From contig JBCNJP010000007.1 in NCBI GenBank assembly GCA_039602395.1, positions 122,484,957 through 122,548,956 on the forward strand: DNA of 64,000 bases, read 5' to 3'. The DNA is from Deinandra increscens subsp. villosa (Eukaryota; Streptophyta; Magnoliopsida; Asterales; Asteraceae). Below the pieces are notes generated by a model. That model ran no database searches, had not been told where the DNA came from, and saw only the letters and a program-made list of their open reading frames with translations. The first letter of the stretch is position 1. The number at the start of each line of letters is the position of its first letter. The translations under genes and the position numbers were made by a program. This document shows positions 35,279-46,308 of this stretch, piece after piece.

Positions 35279-36090
35279 ATCTAAACCCTGAACTTTTTTT
35301 ATTTGTGAATTATATAGCTTAATCGGAATGTCTTTCTTAAGAATAGTTTGAGTTTTAGTTAAGTTAAATGATAGACATCTCAATTTCATGGAGCTTTGAT
35401 AAATTACGTAAAAGCAGTTAATTAAACTTTAAGAAGTATTTTTTGTAATTTAATATGTTTGAGTGTGTTGTAGGAATTAATACATATGATTTTAGTTTGA
35501 TTTCACTGTTTTTCTTTAATTTTGAAAGAATTTAATTGTGAATATGGTTTCTTTGTGTTTAATAACTAAAACCGGACCTTCTTTTATATGAAGATTACAA
35601 TGGAGAGAATAATAATTAAGTTAATCATTTGATAATAAAGCTAACTCAAGAGCTATGATAGAGGACTCGCTTTTCATGTCGGTTTTTACATACAGTATTC
35701 TGATTTAACGAGTCAGTGTGAGATTCATCAACATTAAAATGTGGTTGATTCATGTTAAGTGATCACCAATGGGGTCCACTACCCCTAGACAGGGCAAGTA
35801 CTACTCATATTGGGTCTAAATACTATTGACGACATGAATTCATTTATTTAATTTATGCAATCTGTAAAATAAAATACAACCAGTCTCATCACAACAAAGT
35901 AATTCTCTTTGTGACCACTCTCCCTCTTCACTCTCAACATAGGAAAGTAATTCTCTACATGAACCCTACCTCACCCCCGCCCCCCCCCCCCCCCCAAAGA
36001 ATATTTATCATAACAATATCAAAAAACAAGTATGAGGGAGAGAAGGTGCGCGGGTTTAGAGAATTTCTTAAAATAACAAATGAATAAATA
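35279..36090. other. Intergenic, no gene; C tract near 35974-35995
   Basis: The span is AT-rich with no supported ORF and a long C run (interrupted once by G) at about 35970-35995. Confidence 0.5.
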
Positions 36091-36091
36091 T

Positions 36092-37153
36092 ATGTCATTA
36101 GTATTTCCTCCATTTATGGTGATGATGCTTTGTCTTATGGTAGATCCAATAGGGGTTATGGGGTTTGGAATGAGATTTGTAAGTGTATTGGTGAATTGCA
36201 TGATAAAATTATTATTCCCCAGAATGCTTTCAAAAAAATAGTGGGTAGAGGTAATGAGACTCTTTTTTGGACCGATAAATGGTTAGGGGATGATTTACTT
36301 TCGGTTATATTCCCTAGACTTTTTGCGTTAGAGAATGTTAAAGATTGTAAGGTCATGGATCGTATTGTTGGAAATGGTCGTGTTTGGAATTGGCGTAGGG
36401 ATATTAGAGGGGGTGTTGAAGAGGTGCAATTGGCGGATATTAATTGGGTTCTTGATTCTCACGTAGCTAGAGAGGAGTGTGATACGTGGGGTTGGAATCT
36501 TGATGGTAATACGGATTTTCAAGTTAAACATGTTCGGAAAGTGATTGAAGGTGCTAATTATTCGGGGTCGTATGGTAAAACTAGATGGAACAAAAGCATT
36601 CCTAAGAAGATCAATGTGTTTGCTTGGAGACTTCTTCGCGATTGCTTGCCGGTTCGTAGTACACTTTGTGAAAGAGGTATAGTGGTTCTTTCTCTTGGAT
36701 GTACCTTATGCGATGTCTCTTTGGAGTGTGTGGATCATGTTTTCGGTCACTGTAAGCTTTTTGTTATGATATGGAAGAGAATTTGCAATTGGTTAGAGCT
36801 GGGTGGCCCCTCATGTGGCAAACCGGCGGATCTATTGATTTGGCTTGATGGTCTTTTAATTAGCAAGAAGAAAAAGAGGTAATTGAAGGCATTTTGTTTT
36901 GTACTTGGTGGTGCATTTGGAGGAGGAGGAATGATATCATCCATAACCACAATGATCTAAACGAATGCAATTTATTTGACTCTATTGTTCAATTTTCCTT
37001 TTCTTGGTTAACTAGTAGAAATAGGAAAATTTGTATGTCAACCTCTAATTGGTTGCAAAACCCTTTAATTCATTTGTAATTGTTTCCTTGTTTGGTTAGG
37101 CTTTTCTAACCTACAAGTGTGTTTTAATATATTTTTACCGTTCAAAAAAAAAA
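36092..37153 (+). pseudogene. 5'-truncated LINE, C-terminal RT and zf-RVT region
   Basis: The frame begins within SISSIYGDDAL and YGVWNEICKCIGEL, then VGRGNETLFWTDKWLGD, KKINVFAWRLLRDCLPVRSTL, and the zinc-binding CTLCDVSLECVDHVFGHC. It is open for 250 residues from 36130, then a stop and a frame change lead to FCTWWCIWRRRNDII and the usual C-terminal end (about 36894-37079). The 3' end is ACCGTTCAAAAAAAAAA near 37140-37153. It is relatively well preserved, so a younger insertion than its neighbours. Confidence 0.88.
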
Positions 37154-37517
37154 CCATATGTAAACATCAACCCTACAAGCTAAATTTGATACCATAAAAG
37201 AAAAGTTTTTGAACCCTTTTCGTGAATCGTATATCAACTTCATTTTTTTAACGGTCAACAAAAGAAGTTTTATTAATTTGAGGGCATGCAATGAGCTAAA
37301 ACCTGACATAGTACACCAAAACATTTACATACTTACACAAGTTGTGGGAATCTAAACTTATACCAATCATCCCAAGCTATCGACTTTTCAGACATATTCC
37401 TCATCTATAAAAACCCCCAAAATTTTATGTCATTAATGAGTTTAGAGAGACCAGGTTGCACCGAATTGTAAACTTTTTTTCATTTCTTGCCTTCCACAAG
37501 CTTCACATGGCCGTAAG

Positions 37518-37693
37518 CACCGGTGAAACTTAGTGGATGGCGGGGGGACGACCGCCCCCTGTTTTTTTCGGCCGTAGTGTTAATTTAGGCGGTTTTTGAA
37601 TCTTTTTTATATATATTGAGAACCGGCCTCAGGATTAGGATCCGTGACTTCCCCCCCCCCCCCTCCAAACTTTTCACCGAAACTTCGCTAATG
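37518..37693. mobile_element. hAT-type MITE, 176 bp, nested in LINE
   Basis: It begins CACCGGTGAAACTTAG and ends GAAACTTCGCTAATG; the flanks are GCCGTAAG (37510) and GCCATAAG (37694). Ends and size match the 18578-18762 element. A GGCGGGGGGACGACCGCCCC hairpin and a C-run are internal. Confidence 0.65.
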
Positions 37694-37776
37694 GCCATAA
37701 GTATCACAAGATACACCACCTTCTTCCTCCTTTTCGAGCCCTGTGTAAACTGATACAACTTAAAGAGACTTCAGCT

Positions 37777-38905
37777 CAGTGGCAGATCTAGTGTTAGGAG
37801 CGGGTTTATGGAAACCCACCAAGTTAAAATTTTTTGTTAGAATTGTAGAAACAAGTTATATATTAGAAGTGAATCCTATACCAACCTGTCTCATAGTCTA
37901 CTATGTTGAGTTCTAAACTTATATCTTGGAGTCGGAGGTATCCGGTTCGACTCCCACACATGTCCGATGTTTTTTTTCTTTTTTTTTCTTTTTTTTCTTT
38001 TTGTTTTTGTTTTTTTTTTATAATTTGTTTTAAAGAAATAATAACTAGTGTTTGGTTCATACATACGCTGATACGCAAATCCCAAACAGAAAGAAAGCCT
38101 CCGACTCTGGCCCTCCGCGCCGCGCCGTCGCCGCCTCTGCCTCCGGCCTCCCTCCAGCCGACTTCTCAGTCTCTCACACTCACAGACTCACAGTTTCACA
38201 GGTATGACTTCATTATGATGAAATTGGTTCTTAATTCATGTATGAGTTTATTGGTGAATTTGGTTTTTAATTTGATGAGTTAATTGATTTGGGCTTTTAG
38301 TTTGGTTCTTAATCTGTTAAATGTTGATGGATTTGTGAAATTATGAATTAGGATTAATTGAAAATGCTAAACTAAATATTGATAAATTGAAATTGTGTCC
38401 AAATTGAAGTTTGGAAGGGAAGACCCACACAACGAACAGCAGCAGCAACAGGAGGAGGGGCATCAACTACAAATCTCACAAGTAAAGGAGTTAATGTTGC
38501 ACATGGTATCTGCAGTCTTTTTCTTTAACTATTCAGAATTTAGCATAATATTAGATGGAAATGTGGATGTGTTACTATACATAATATTAGATGGACACTA
38601 TCTTGTTTTCCCCATTGTTCTTTAATCTTTTTTTTTCAAGAAAAAAGGTTTTGGGATTTTTGTTAGTTATTCTTATTTTGAGTTGTTAATCTTGAAGATG
38701 CTTGAAAAATCTTTATAGCAGTTCCACCTGTTTGAACCTTGAAAGAAAGCATCATTTCTTAATGGCCTAAAACGTTAGTTCTTTTTTTTAAGAGTAGCTT
38801 GTATATATATTGTGAACCGACTAATCAAAAAATTCTGACATTTGGTTGTTAGAATTCCGACAAAAAAAAGTGAACCCACAGAAAATAAATCCTGGTCCGC
38901 CCCTT
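37777..38905. mobile_element. hAT element, 1,129 bp, perfect 8-bp TSD, nested in LINE
   Basis: CTTCAGCT occurs at 37769-37776 and 38906-38913. The left end CAGTGGCAGATCTAG pairs imperfectly with the complement of the right end, AAGGGGCGGACCAG. Inside, in order: a hairpin GGAGTCG..CGACTCC near 37929, T-rich tracts (37965-38020), a GC-rich exon-like leader (about 38095-38200) with a CACAG/GTATGAC donor-like end, an intron-like stretch shared with 11.5 kb, and CAGCAGCAGC-type sequence near 38435. There is no intact ORF. Confidence 0.87.
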
Positions 38906-39464
38906 CTTCAGCTTCAAATGCAAAAAGGAAGTGATGCCACACCATCTTGAAATAAATTCCCATAGTGATTGTGTTAAGAAACAAGTCAGTAAAAAGATGA
39001 TGGTGGTTTCTCAGTGATCTTCACAAAGAGGACAAAAGTTGATGCAACATTAATGTTTTTATTAGAGAGCGTAAACTGAGTAGGTATCCTGTTTAGGGAA
39101 ATTCGCCAAGTCAAAAAAATAAATCTTTTGGGAACCCAAGAGTTCCAACACAAAGTTTGTACATGTACCCCATATTGTAGTACTGATTGTAGCTTACTCT
39201 TAATACTCTTAACTGAAAATAGACAAGAAACATCTATGCCATTTGTTAACTGCCCAATTTCATAAAACTCCACTTCACAGGCAAGAGGGTGTAGCTAAGA
39301 GCACCACCAACTTATTCTGTTATTATATTTGAGTTTTTTTTAAAGTTATTTAACTAGTTTATTACTTGCCTAAAATAATAAATTTTAATTTATATATGTT
39401 TTTACCGTGTCACAGTGATCTTCTAGTTTAGCAGCAACACGAAGTTCCCGCGTCCTCCATCAAA

Positions 39465-42076
39465 ATGCCTGAAAACCCTCTGGAGGCTATCTGTGTCACC
39501 CTCGGAAGAATATCAGTATCCGTCCAAACAAATCTTTCTAAACTCATTAGCATCCCCCAAAAGCCACCTACACCCACAAATGTACAGGTTTCGGTTTCTG
39601 CACCTGCACCTCCTACAGCTACCTCATCGGTTCTAGCCGCTGGTTCTTATCTTCCTCAATCCACGGACCTGAACGCAAAGGTATCTGATATTTTGTTGTA
39701 TGATTGTTATACGACTGTGTATTGAACTTGAATTAGAGGTTTCTTGTGTTAATCTGTGGGAGTTCATCATGCCCACCAACTGTTTGATGAAAGTCCTGAC
39801 TCAGATGCATAATATGTTATTTGTATCACTGATTCATTGCTACAATGTTCTCTTTGATGACGAACACATTAAAACTTAAAAGATTAGAAAAGTATGTTTT
39901 TTTTTTTTAAAGTAAAGGGCAAAAGCCCGGCAAACTTTATTAATCACACCTCAAAACATACAAAGAACCATGAGCATAAATATTAGAATTTGAACATTCC
40001 CCAAATCTAACATTATCCCATAGTAACAATGAAAAAACCAACTATTACACTTTATTCCAAACACAAACATCATCACAAAAAAACTAAGCCAACAATATTC
40101 ATCCTTTGCACAAAATAACACTCCTTGTTTCCTAGCTGAATCACCTCCATATCAATACTGCACTAGGAAAAGTATGGTTTATGTCATAAAATGTTGAAAT
40201 ATGTTATATGTATGTGTTTTTCTCATTAAGGGGCCTAATAGGGGCTAAAGGGGACTTTCTTGTGATACGTGTTGAGAGGATTAGAGATGCAACAAGTGTT
40301 TCTTTGTTGTGTGTAGTCGTATTTCAAGCGAACAAACAAATGTACCATCTATTATCCTACTCATAGCAGCACCATTGGGGATTGGGAGTGTGTGATGGGT
40401 GCGAGTGTTGCCTCTATCCTAGGGAATAGAGGGTGTTCCCGATAAGACCCGGGCTCCAAAGGAAAGGAGAAGCTATATCATAAAGCATCCAAAATAATAT
40501 TGGTATCCGAAGTGATTATCTATTTTCATTGTACATATTGAGATTATGAATTTCTTTATGCTTGTGTTTTCTGCAGCAGGCTGGTCCAGTGTCTAGAGAA
40601 GAGCTTGGAAGGGCCACTTGGACTTTTATTCATACTCTTGGTGCTCAGGTAATATCTCTTGCTTTTAACTTGTTGTAATCCACATATTCTATGTATGTGT
40701 GTGTATAAAAAGGTATATCTGCATTTGCGTATACATAAACCTATAAAGAGTAGAGTGAGTAAAAAAGATGACCTTAACACTCCTATCTAAGGCATTTCCT
40801 TGACATACTGCACTAGGAGCACTTGCTCAACACTTTCATCATTTTCCTACGTCAATCCTCAATTTACGGCCTTAACCACCCACAAATTGTTTAGATAAAT
40901 AATTTTTATGTTGTTTAGCATACCTTGCTTCTTTCAATCATTTGAGGTTGCTTGAGTAAATATTCTTTGTGTTGCTAAAAATTTCAGTACCCAGAAAAGC
41001 CAACCAGGCAGCAAAAGAAGGATGTCAAAGAACTGGTATTTACCCCCTCTCTCTGATTATTTCTGTCTCGTACTTCATTCTAACTGATGGGTTGATTTTG
41101 GGTTATGTTTGATCAAACAAGTCAAATCGGTTTAGCTAAAAGATTTAACTAAAAAGAAAACGGATCAAATGGGCCGAACACATGAAATGGGTCGAAACTT
41201 GAAAGTAAATCCCAAATGTATTCAGATATAAAGCTCCTACATTGTTATTAAAAAGATGCTGAATTCTATTTGTAATAATATAGTTTTTGTAAAATACTTG
41301 CTAGACTAAATATATGTAGTATTATGGGGTGTTAAATTTTTACTGCAGATGGCAATAATATCTCGTATATACCCTTGCAAGGAATGTGCAGACCACTTCA
41401 AAGAAGTGTTAAGGTGGTGCCTTACTGCCTTTGCACTATTTTACAAAGAACTCATATGATATGTACTGTTACATTATTAAACTTGAAAGATGTAAATTAC
41501 AACATTATTACACGTTCTTTATTCGACGTGCAACTCTTTTTTATTCATGATGCTGAAATGTTTTGAGCTTTCACATGTTTGGCAGATCAAATCCTGTACA
41601 GGCTGGTTCTCAAGCTGAGTTTTCCCAGTGGTTATGTCGAGTACACAATGTTGTCAATAGAAGGTAACTTATATATCTCCTAAATTATAACTTTTTCCCC
41701 TTCAATATACAAAGTGGATTTGGACTAGGTCTAGACCCATAGAGGTTGCAAGATGAAAGTGTTCATTTTTATACAGATCAAAATGAGGCCGGGTTGGGTT
41801 GAGTTGCCTGCAAATGTTTTTTATCCATGTTTATGCATGATTAGTGCTAATCACAACTCCAACAACAAAATATTATGATTATTAATTTATTATCCATTTT
41901 TTTCTGTTAACAAACGGAGGTTACATGCATTAAAAACATACTCAAGACTTTTTGGTTAATATTGTAGCCTGGGGAAGCCTACATTTCCATGTGAACGAGT
42001 TGATGCAAGATGGGGCAAGCTGGACTGTGAGCATCGCCTATGTGATTTACAAGGATCCATTACATTTTTCGATTAG
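39465..42076 (+). CDS. ERV1: FAD-linked sulfhydryl oxidase ERV1
   Basis: Six exons join in frame: 39465-39680, 40577(or 40580)-40648, 40988-41035, 41349-41413, 41586-41663 and 41968-42076, giving 195 (or 194) residues. It oxidises thiols to disulfides in the mitochondrial intermembrane space, re-oxidising MIA40 and passing electrons to cytochrome c or oxygen. Residues 1-75 are a variable N-terminus. The Erv1/ALR domain follows: LGRATWTFIHTLGAQYPEKP, the catalytic CKEC at 122-125, the FAD-contacting HNVVN at 154-158, and C168. The C-terminal pair C180-x4-C185 is the plant-type shuttle, placed after the FAD domain as in Arabidopsis. Length fits the Arabidopsis protein (about 190). The gene is intact; a retroposed insertion lies in intron 1 and exon 2 has a tandem NAGNAG acceptor. 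Convergent with the zf-UBP gene. Confidence 0.96.
39897..40166 (-). mobile_element. Retroposed 3' fragment in ERV1 intron 1, 270 bp, 10-bp TSD
   Basis: GAAAAGTATG flanks both sides (39887-39896 and 40167-40176). On the minus strand the insert ends CCCTTTACTTTAAAAAAAAAA, i.e. a 3' A-tail next to the TSD. No coding capacity; it resembles the 3'-UTR of a LINE (AATAAAGTTTGCCGGGCTTTTGCC-like end). The source is uncertain. Confidence 0.75.
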
Positions 42077-42473
42077 TAATCTCTATGCCCCATATATATA
42101 TTCATAGAAATCATTGGTGGGTTTCCCTTCCCTTGTACCAGTTCCATTTGTTACTCAATCATTAAGTTAAGAACTTGTTGAATATAAGATCTTGATTTAA
42201 TTTATGTTTCATATCATTTTAGCTTTAGATGTTTCATTTGAGACCGAGTAACCATATGGCCTTATATTCGAATCTTGACTAATAAAATGTAATACTTTCG
42301 CCATATGGTTAACCAAACCATGGTTAAAAACCGAAAGCAACCCGTTTATATTTCTTGTAAAAACCAAACAAGTCAACCTAATCCAAACACACATTGTTTG
42401 TTTCCTTCCCAAAATTTGCAGTCATTCCAAGTGTAAAACTAAAAAGGGGTAAAACAAGATAAAATATAGACTT

Positions 42474-43432
42474 CTAATTTCCTGAACTGGAACCATCTCC
42501 TAACTGCAAGAACTCGATCGTCCGAAATGGTGGGGCTTCACCAAACTTCAATATGTAAGCAGTTTCATAAACTGGGCGAAGAGGGGGCATAACTTGAGCA
42601 TCCAGGTACGAATTGCAAGAAAAACACCAAACTGATAGATCACTGCAGAGCATTAAACAGAAATTTATAAGTTTCTCATCATAAGTGTTTAGTAAAGAAT
42701 GTAGGGTTTTGATCACACCTGTAACTCAGTGCTAGACTATGATTTTGTTGTTGATAATGCTCAAGCATATGCTTGTTGATGAATCTGCTACATAGAACAT
42801 CCTTACAGCTCAAACACAGCCAATTCTCAGCAGGATGATGACACCTTTACCATGTAATAGTGCAATAACATTTTCAGAGAAATAAGAACACAACACAACA
42901 TGAAAATGATACGTTTTTAGGTTATTTAGAACACGTAATTCTAAAAAGTTTATATCTTGGCTTAATTAATAAAATTCAAATATTGTGTAGGCTCGTTTGA
43001 AACCCTAATTTCATGGACTGGAATCAAAATTGGGGCACCGTAATACAGTTTCAAAGCTTGATTTCAAAATAAATGATTTTCAGGTCGTCGATCAAACAGG
43101 ATTCTAAAACTATTGTTGAAACTAACAGGTATTCATTCACACATAAACATAGCCCTAAATTATGAAGAAATTGGAACAGAAGAGTAGGTAATCAATCTGG
43201 CTGTAGATAATTGGGGTTTAGGGTTTAATTCAAACCTGTTGCAGGCAGTGTCCGGTGTCGGAATGTGGGTTAGATCGGAAGACAGGATATCCAGATGATC
43301 GCAATGGGTACGGGCTTCGACCCACCCGGAATCAGACCCATATAACGCCATCAAATCTTCTTCCTCCTCCACTACCATGTTCTGATCATGAGACGACGAA
43401 GAATCGCATGCCTTTTTCTCTTTGTCCCCCAT
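42474..43432 (-). CDS. Small zf-UBP (HDAC6/BUZ-type) zinc-finger protein
   Basis: Three exons, 43432-43236, 42844-42719 and 42642-42474, join in frame with GT-AG borders to give 163 residues. Residues 1-27 are acidic and Ser-rich. Residues 37-130 form one zf-UBP domain with candidate zinc ligands C44, H46, C64, C67, C76, C79, C84, H91, H95, H101, C114 and C117, the full set for the fold. Such domains bind the free Gly-Gly end of unanchored ubiquitin. No protease, RING or deacetylase domain is attached, so it is probably a stand-alone ubiquitin-binding adaptor. The C-terminus ends GDGSSSGN. It starts at the first ATG of the exon. Its stop is about 400 bp from that of ERV1. Confidence 0.9.
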
Positions 43433-43611
43433 TTTTGTTTTAGGAGCAATTGAGTTCTCGTATCAATAGCTTGTTTTTATAGTCCATGGGTCAACCGAAT
43501 GAGCGTTGACCATAAAATTGCAATAATCTTATTTTCTTTTAACGTTATTGGTTAGGCGTTCGTAATGGTTCTATCGCACCATGTGATGTGATGGTGGGCC
43601 ACTACGGGGAC

Positions 43612-43852
43612 GGAGAGGCGGTGGTTGGCGGCCATAAAAATCGAGAAAAAGAAAAAGTGGGGGAAGGCGATGATGTGAAGGGTTGTGTTGGTGCGGGAAC
43701 ACCAGAGAGGTGGTGGGACAGGGTCTGCAATGGAGAGGCGGTGGTTGGCAGCCATAAAAATCGAGAAAAAGAAAAAGTGGGGGAAGGCGATGATGTGAAG
43801 GGTTGTGTTGGTGCGGGAACACCAGGGAGGTGGTGGGGCAGGGCCTGCAATG
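43612..43852. repeat. Two tandem 120-bp copies, open in several frames
   Basis: GGAGAGGCGGTGGTTGGC begins copies at 43612 and 43732; they differ at a handful of bases. A third partial copy of the tail (GGCCTGCAATGGCG) follows. As 120 is a multiple of three, long ORFs run through on both strands (for example 43588-43878 plus), which explains them without a gene. The context (about 43550-44055) may be a MITE, but the ends are unclear. Confidence 0.75.
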
Positions 43853-44381
43853 GCGTTGAGGCTGCAGGATGCGGCTGAACGATTACAAATAACCTTATGG
43901 TATATGTTATGGTGTTTGGTAAGGGATGTGAGTCACGGAGAATTTGTGGTAGCCAAAATTGATGGAGTTGGTTCGAATTGCAACGCAAATCACATGCGAA
44001 ACCTACCAAAAACTAGCATAAACGAAGAAGAATGTTGCCCTAAACACTCATGACGTGGTTTGATTATTTGTTTTTATATTTATTTTTCATTATATAAATT
44101 GAAAAAGAATAAATGAATAATTTATTTAAAAAAATGTATTTAATTTATTATTTACTTCTAAGCTATTACTTAAACTAAATTATACCAATGTCTAGATTTG
44201 TCCTAAACAAAAAAGCATAAAAAAGTTTCAATAAATATAAACCTAGTTGGCTTTTAGCTCAGGCTTTCAAATTGTTCGTTTGATTCAGCGTCACCAAAAT
44301 CGAAGGAGCTTCGATGGAGTTTGAATTGTTTTGGTTTTCACGTCCAACATTCTTGTTGTGGTTTACTTTTTTTATTATAAA

Positions 44382-45959
44382 CTAGGATAGAACCCGTATG
44401 TTATACGGGTTAAATGAAAAAATTTTTGGGTAAAGGGTTACACGGGTTAAATCATTAGAAAATATATATAATTGAAAATTCATGCATACTCGTTTTATTA
44501 CCCGAATAACGTATTACATTACATTTAATAAAGTTATAATTCATAATATGGTATTGGTGACTTTATCTTCTTCATAAAAAAAATATATTTAGAGCATGTC
44601 TCTACTTGTATATTTGGAAAAAATGCAACATAAACATGATCATCTTTAAAAATGGTTGTTAGAAAAACAATTCAACCCTGAATAGCGACTAACACTAACT
44701 TATGATTTGACAAACTTGAGACTTTAAGTCTTGATAGAGTTAGGTGAGTATAAAGTTTTATCAAAATTATAATGAACATATATATTCTAATTGTTGAGTA
44801 TAAAGTCTAAATTATAATCAGAATATTATAATGGTAAATCAATAAAAAAGGTATTTATCTTGGTATATATTAGAAAACGTACAATTGTATTAGTCATGAT
44901 GTTTAAAATTCCAATTTGAATGAACATGGATCATTTGATATGATAGAAAAACTATTTAATATTGGATTTATGAACATAAAGTTTACCGTTTACGGATTTC
45001 TCTATAAATAGTATCATCCACAATGTTTACGGGTGTAAATGAGTCAAGACAGCTCGTGCTCGGCTCGAGATCGGATCGGTAAAAAGCTCGAACGAGCCGA
45101 GCCTAATCGAGCCCGAGCTCGAGTTCGAGCCTGAAATATAACTCGTTTAAAAAGCGAGCTCGATCCCGAGCTTTACATTTCGAGCCCGAGCCGGCTCGCG
45201 AGCTTAACGAGCTTTTATATATTTATAGCTTTTATTTATATTTATATAGTTTTTATTTATTTATTATATACATTTAGATATATATTAGTTATATTATAAA
45301 TAAAATTATAAAAAATCATTAAAATAATACGTATTTAATTGTATATAAAAAATTTAATTATAAACATGTATAAATTTAATTAATAAAATAATATAAAAAT
45401 AATAATTAAATATTAAACGAGCCGAGCCGAGCCGAGCTCGAGTCAGGATAAATTCTTACGAGCCGAGCTCGAGCTTTACAAACAAAACTCGAAACGAGCC
45501 GAGCTCGAGCTCGAGCTCTGTTATTCTTAAACGAGCCGAGCTCGAGCCTAGTCGAGCTCGGGCTCGGCTCGGCTCGTTTACACCCCTAACAATGTTGATT
45601 GGATTTGTAAAACAATATTAGTTATTCATTAATTATAACATTAAATATGATTTGCTCAATTATATTTGAAAAACACGGTAAATAAATGTCTATTGGTATT
45701 TTATAAGTTTTTTAAATATTTATTAAATGAAAATAATAATAGTTTAAAAAAGAATTTTAAATAAAAATTAGATGTAAATTAATATATGATTGTCATAATT
45801 CCATAAATATAATTAAATAAAAATATATCATGATTATAAGAGATATAATTTACAAAAAAAGAATTTATTAGGGAGTAGATTTGGGAGGGAAAATTTGTGT
45901 GAGAATGATTATAGTGTTGACAAGTGTTAACAATGTAATTGTTTATTAGAGTAGGAAGA
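44382..45959 (-). mobile_element. Helitron, non-autonomous, with nested hAT
   Basis: On the minus strand the 3' end has the hairpin AACCCGTATAACATACGGGTT, then CTATC, then CTAG followed by T at 44382. The likely 5' end is A/TCTTCCTACTCTAATAA at 45959, giving a TC start and insertion between A and T. The interior is AT-rich with no RepHel ORF. Without the hAT insert it is about 1.0 kb. The 3' end is secure; the 5' end is a best guess. Confidence 0.7.
45028..45588. mobile_element. hAT element, 561 bp, perfect 8-bp TSD
   Basis: ACAATGTT occurs at 45020-45027 and 45589-45596. The ends TACGGGTGTAAATGAG and (complement) TAGGGGTGTAAACGAG form the TIRs. The subterminal 130 bp on each side are packed with GAGCTCGAGC/GCTCGAACGAGCC motifs in inverted orientation around an AT-rich core (about 45200-45415). 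There is no ORF. It lies within the Helitron, so is younger than it. Confidence 0.92.
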
Positions 45960-46197
45960 TTGAAAAGATAAATGAATATTTTATCATAAAAAATATATAT
46001 GTAATTGATTTATTTATTTTGTTGGAAAAATATGTAATTAAACCTAAACAAGAAAACGCTATAGAAACTTGAGTAAATATGCCAGACACTATTTATCGTT
46101 GGTCATTTGACGGAATGATACGTGAAATCCTCGTCCATAGAAATACCGACACTATTTGAGCGAATGTAAGTAGTCAATTATACCCTTGGAGAGAAAA

Positions 46198-46226
46198 TTA
46201 GGGTTTTGATTACCCTCCCATATAAA
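46198..46226 (+). promoter_or_regulatory. Telo-box and TATA region of RPS29
   Basis: TTAGGGTTT (46199-46207; AAACCCTAA on the other strand) is the telo-box common in plant ribosomal-protein promoters. ATATAAATA follows at about 46219, then a pyrimidine-rich leader (CCTTCCATC..CCTCCCTC) before the ATG at 46309. Confidence 0.65.
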
Positions 46227-46308
46227 TACCCTTCCATCTGTGAAACCTCCCTCATTGCCGCCGAACTCCATCTATCGCCTCCTTCAGTTTCATATCGATC
46301 TGCTAACG

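Larger units (their letters stand above)
37242..39295 (-). pseudogene. LINE relic interrupted by two hAT elements
   Basis: On the minus strand the right part (39290-38906) encodes WVPKRFIFLTWRISLNRIPTQ and, after a frameshift, ETTIIFLLTC; it then resumes left of 37776 and again left of 37518 with the LINE C-terminal end (IKFWGFL, AWDDWYKF), finishing in GACCGTTAAAAAAA at about 37242. Removing the elements at 37777-38905 and 37518-37693, with one TSD each, restores a collinear LINE tail. It lies tail to tail with the LINE at 36.1-37.15 kb. Confidence 0.8.

Noticed and set aside
37929..37955. tRNA gene signalled by GGTTCGACTCC
   Set aside because: The string is part of a GGAGTCG..CGACTCC hairpin in a hAT element and no cloverleaf or A box is present.
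43602..44009. 135-codon minus ORF, Pro/Ser/His-rich
   Set aside because: Produced by the 120-bp tandem repeat, which is open in several frames.
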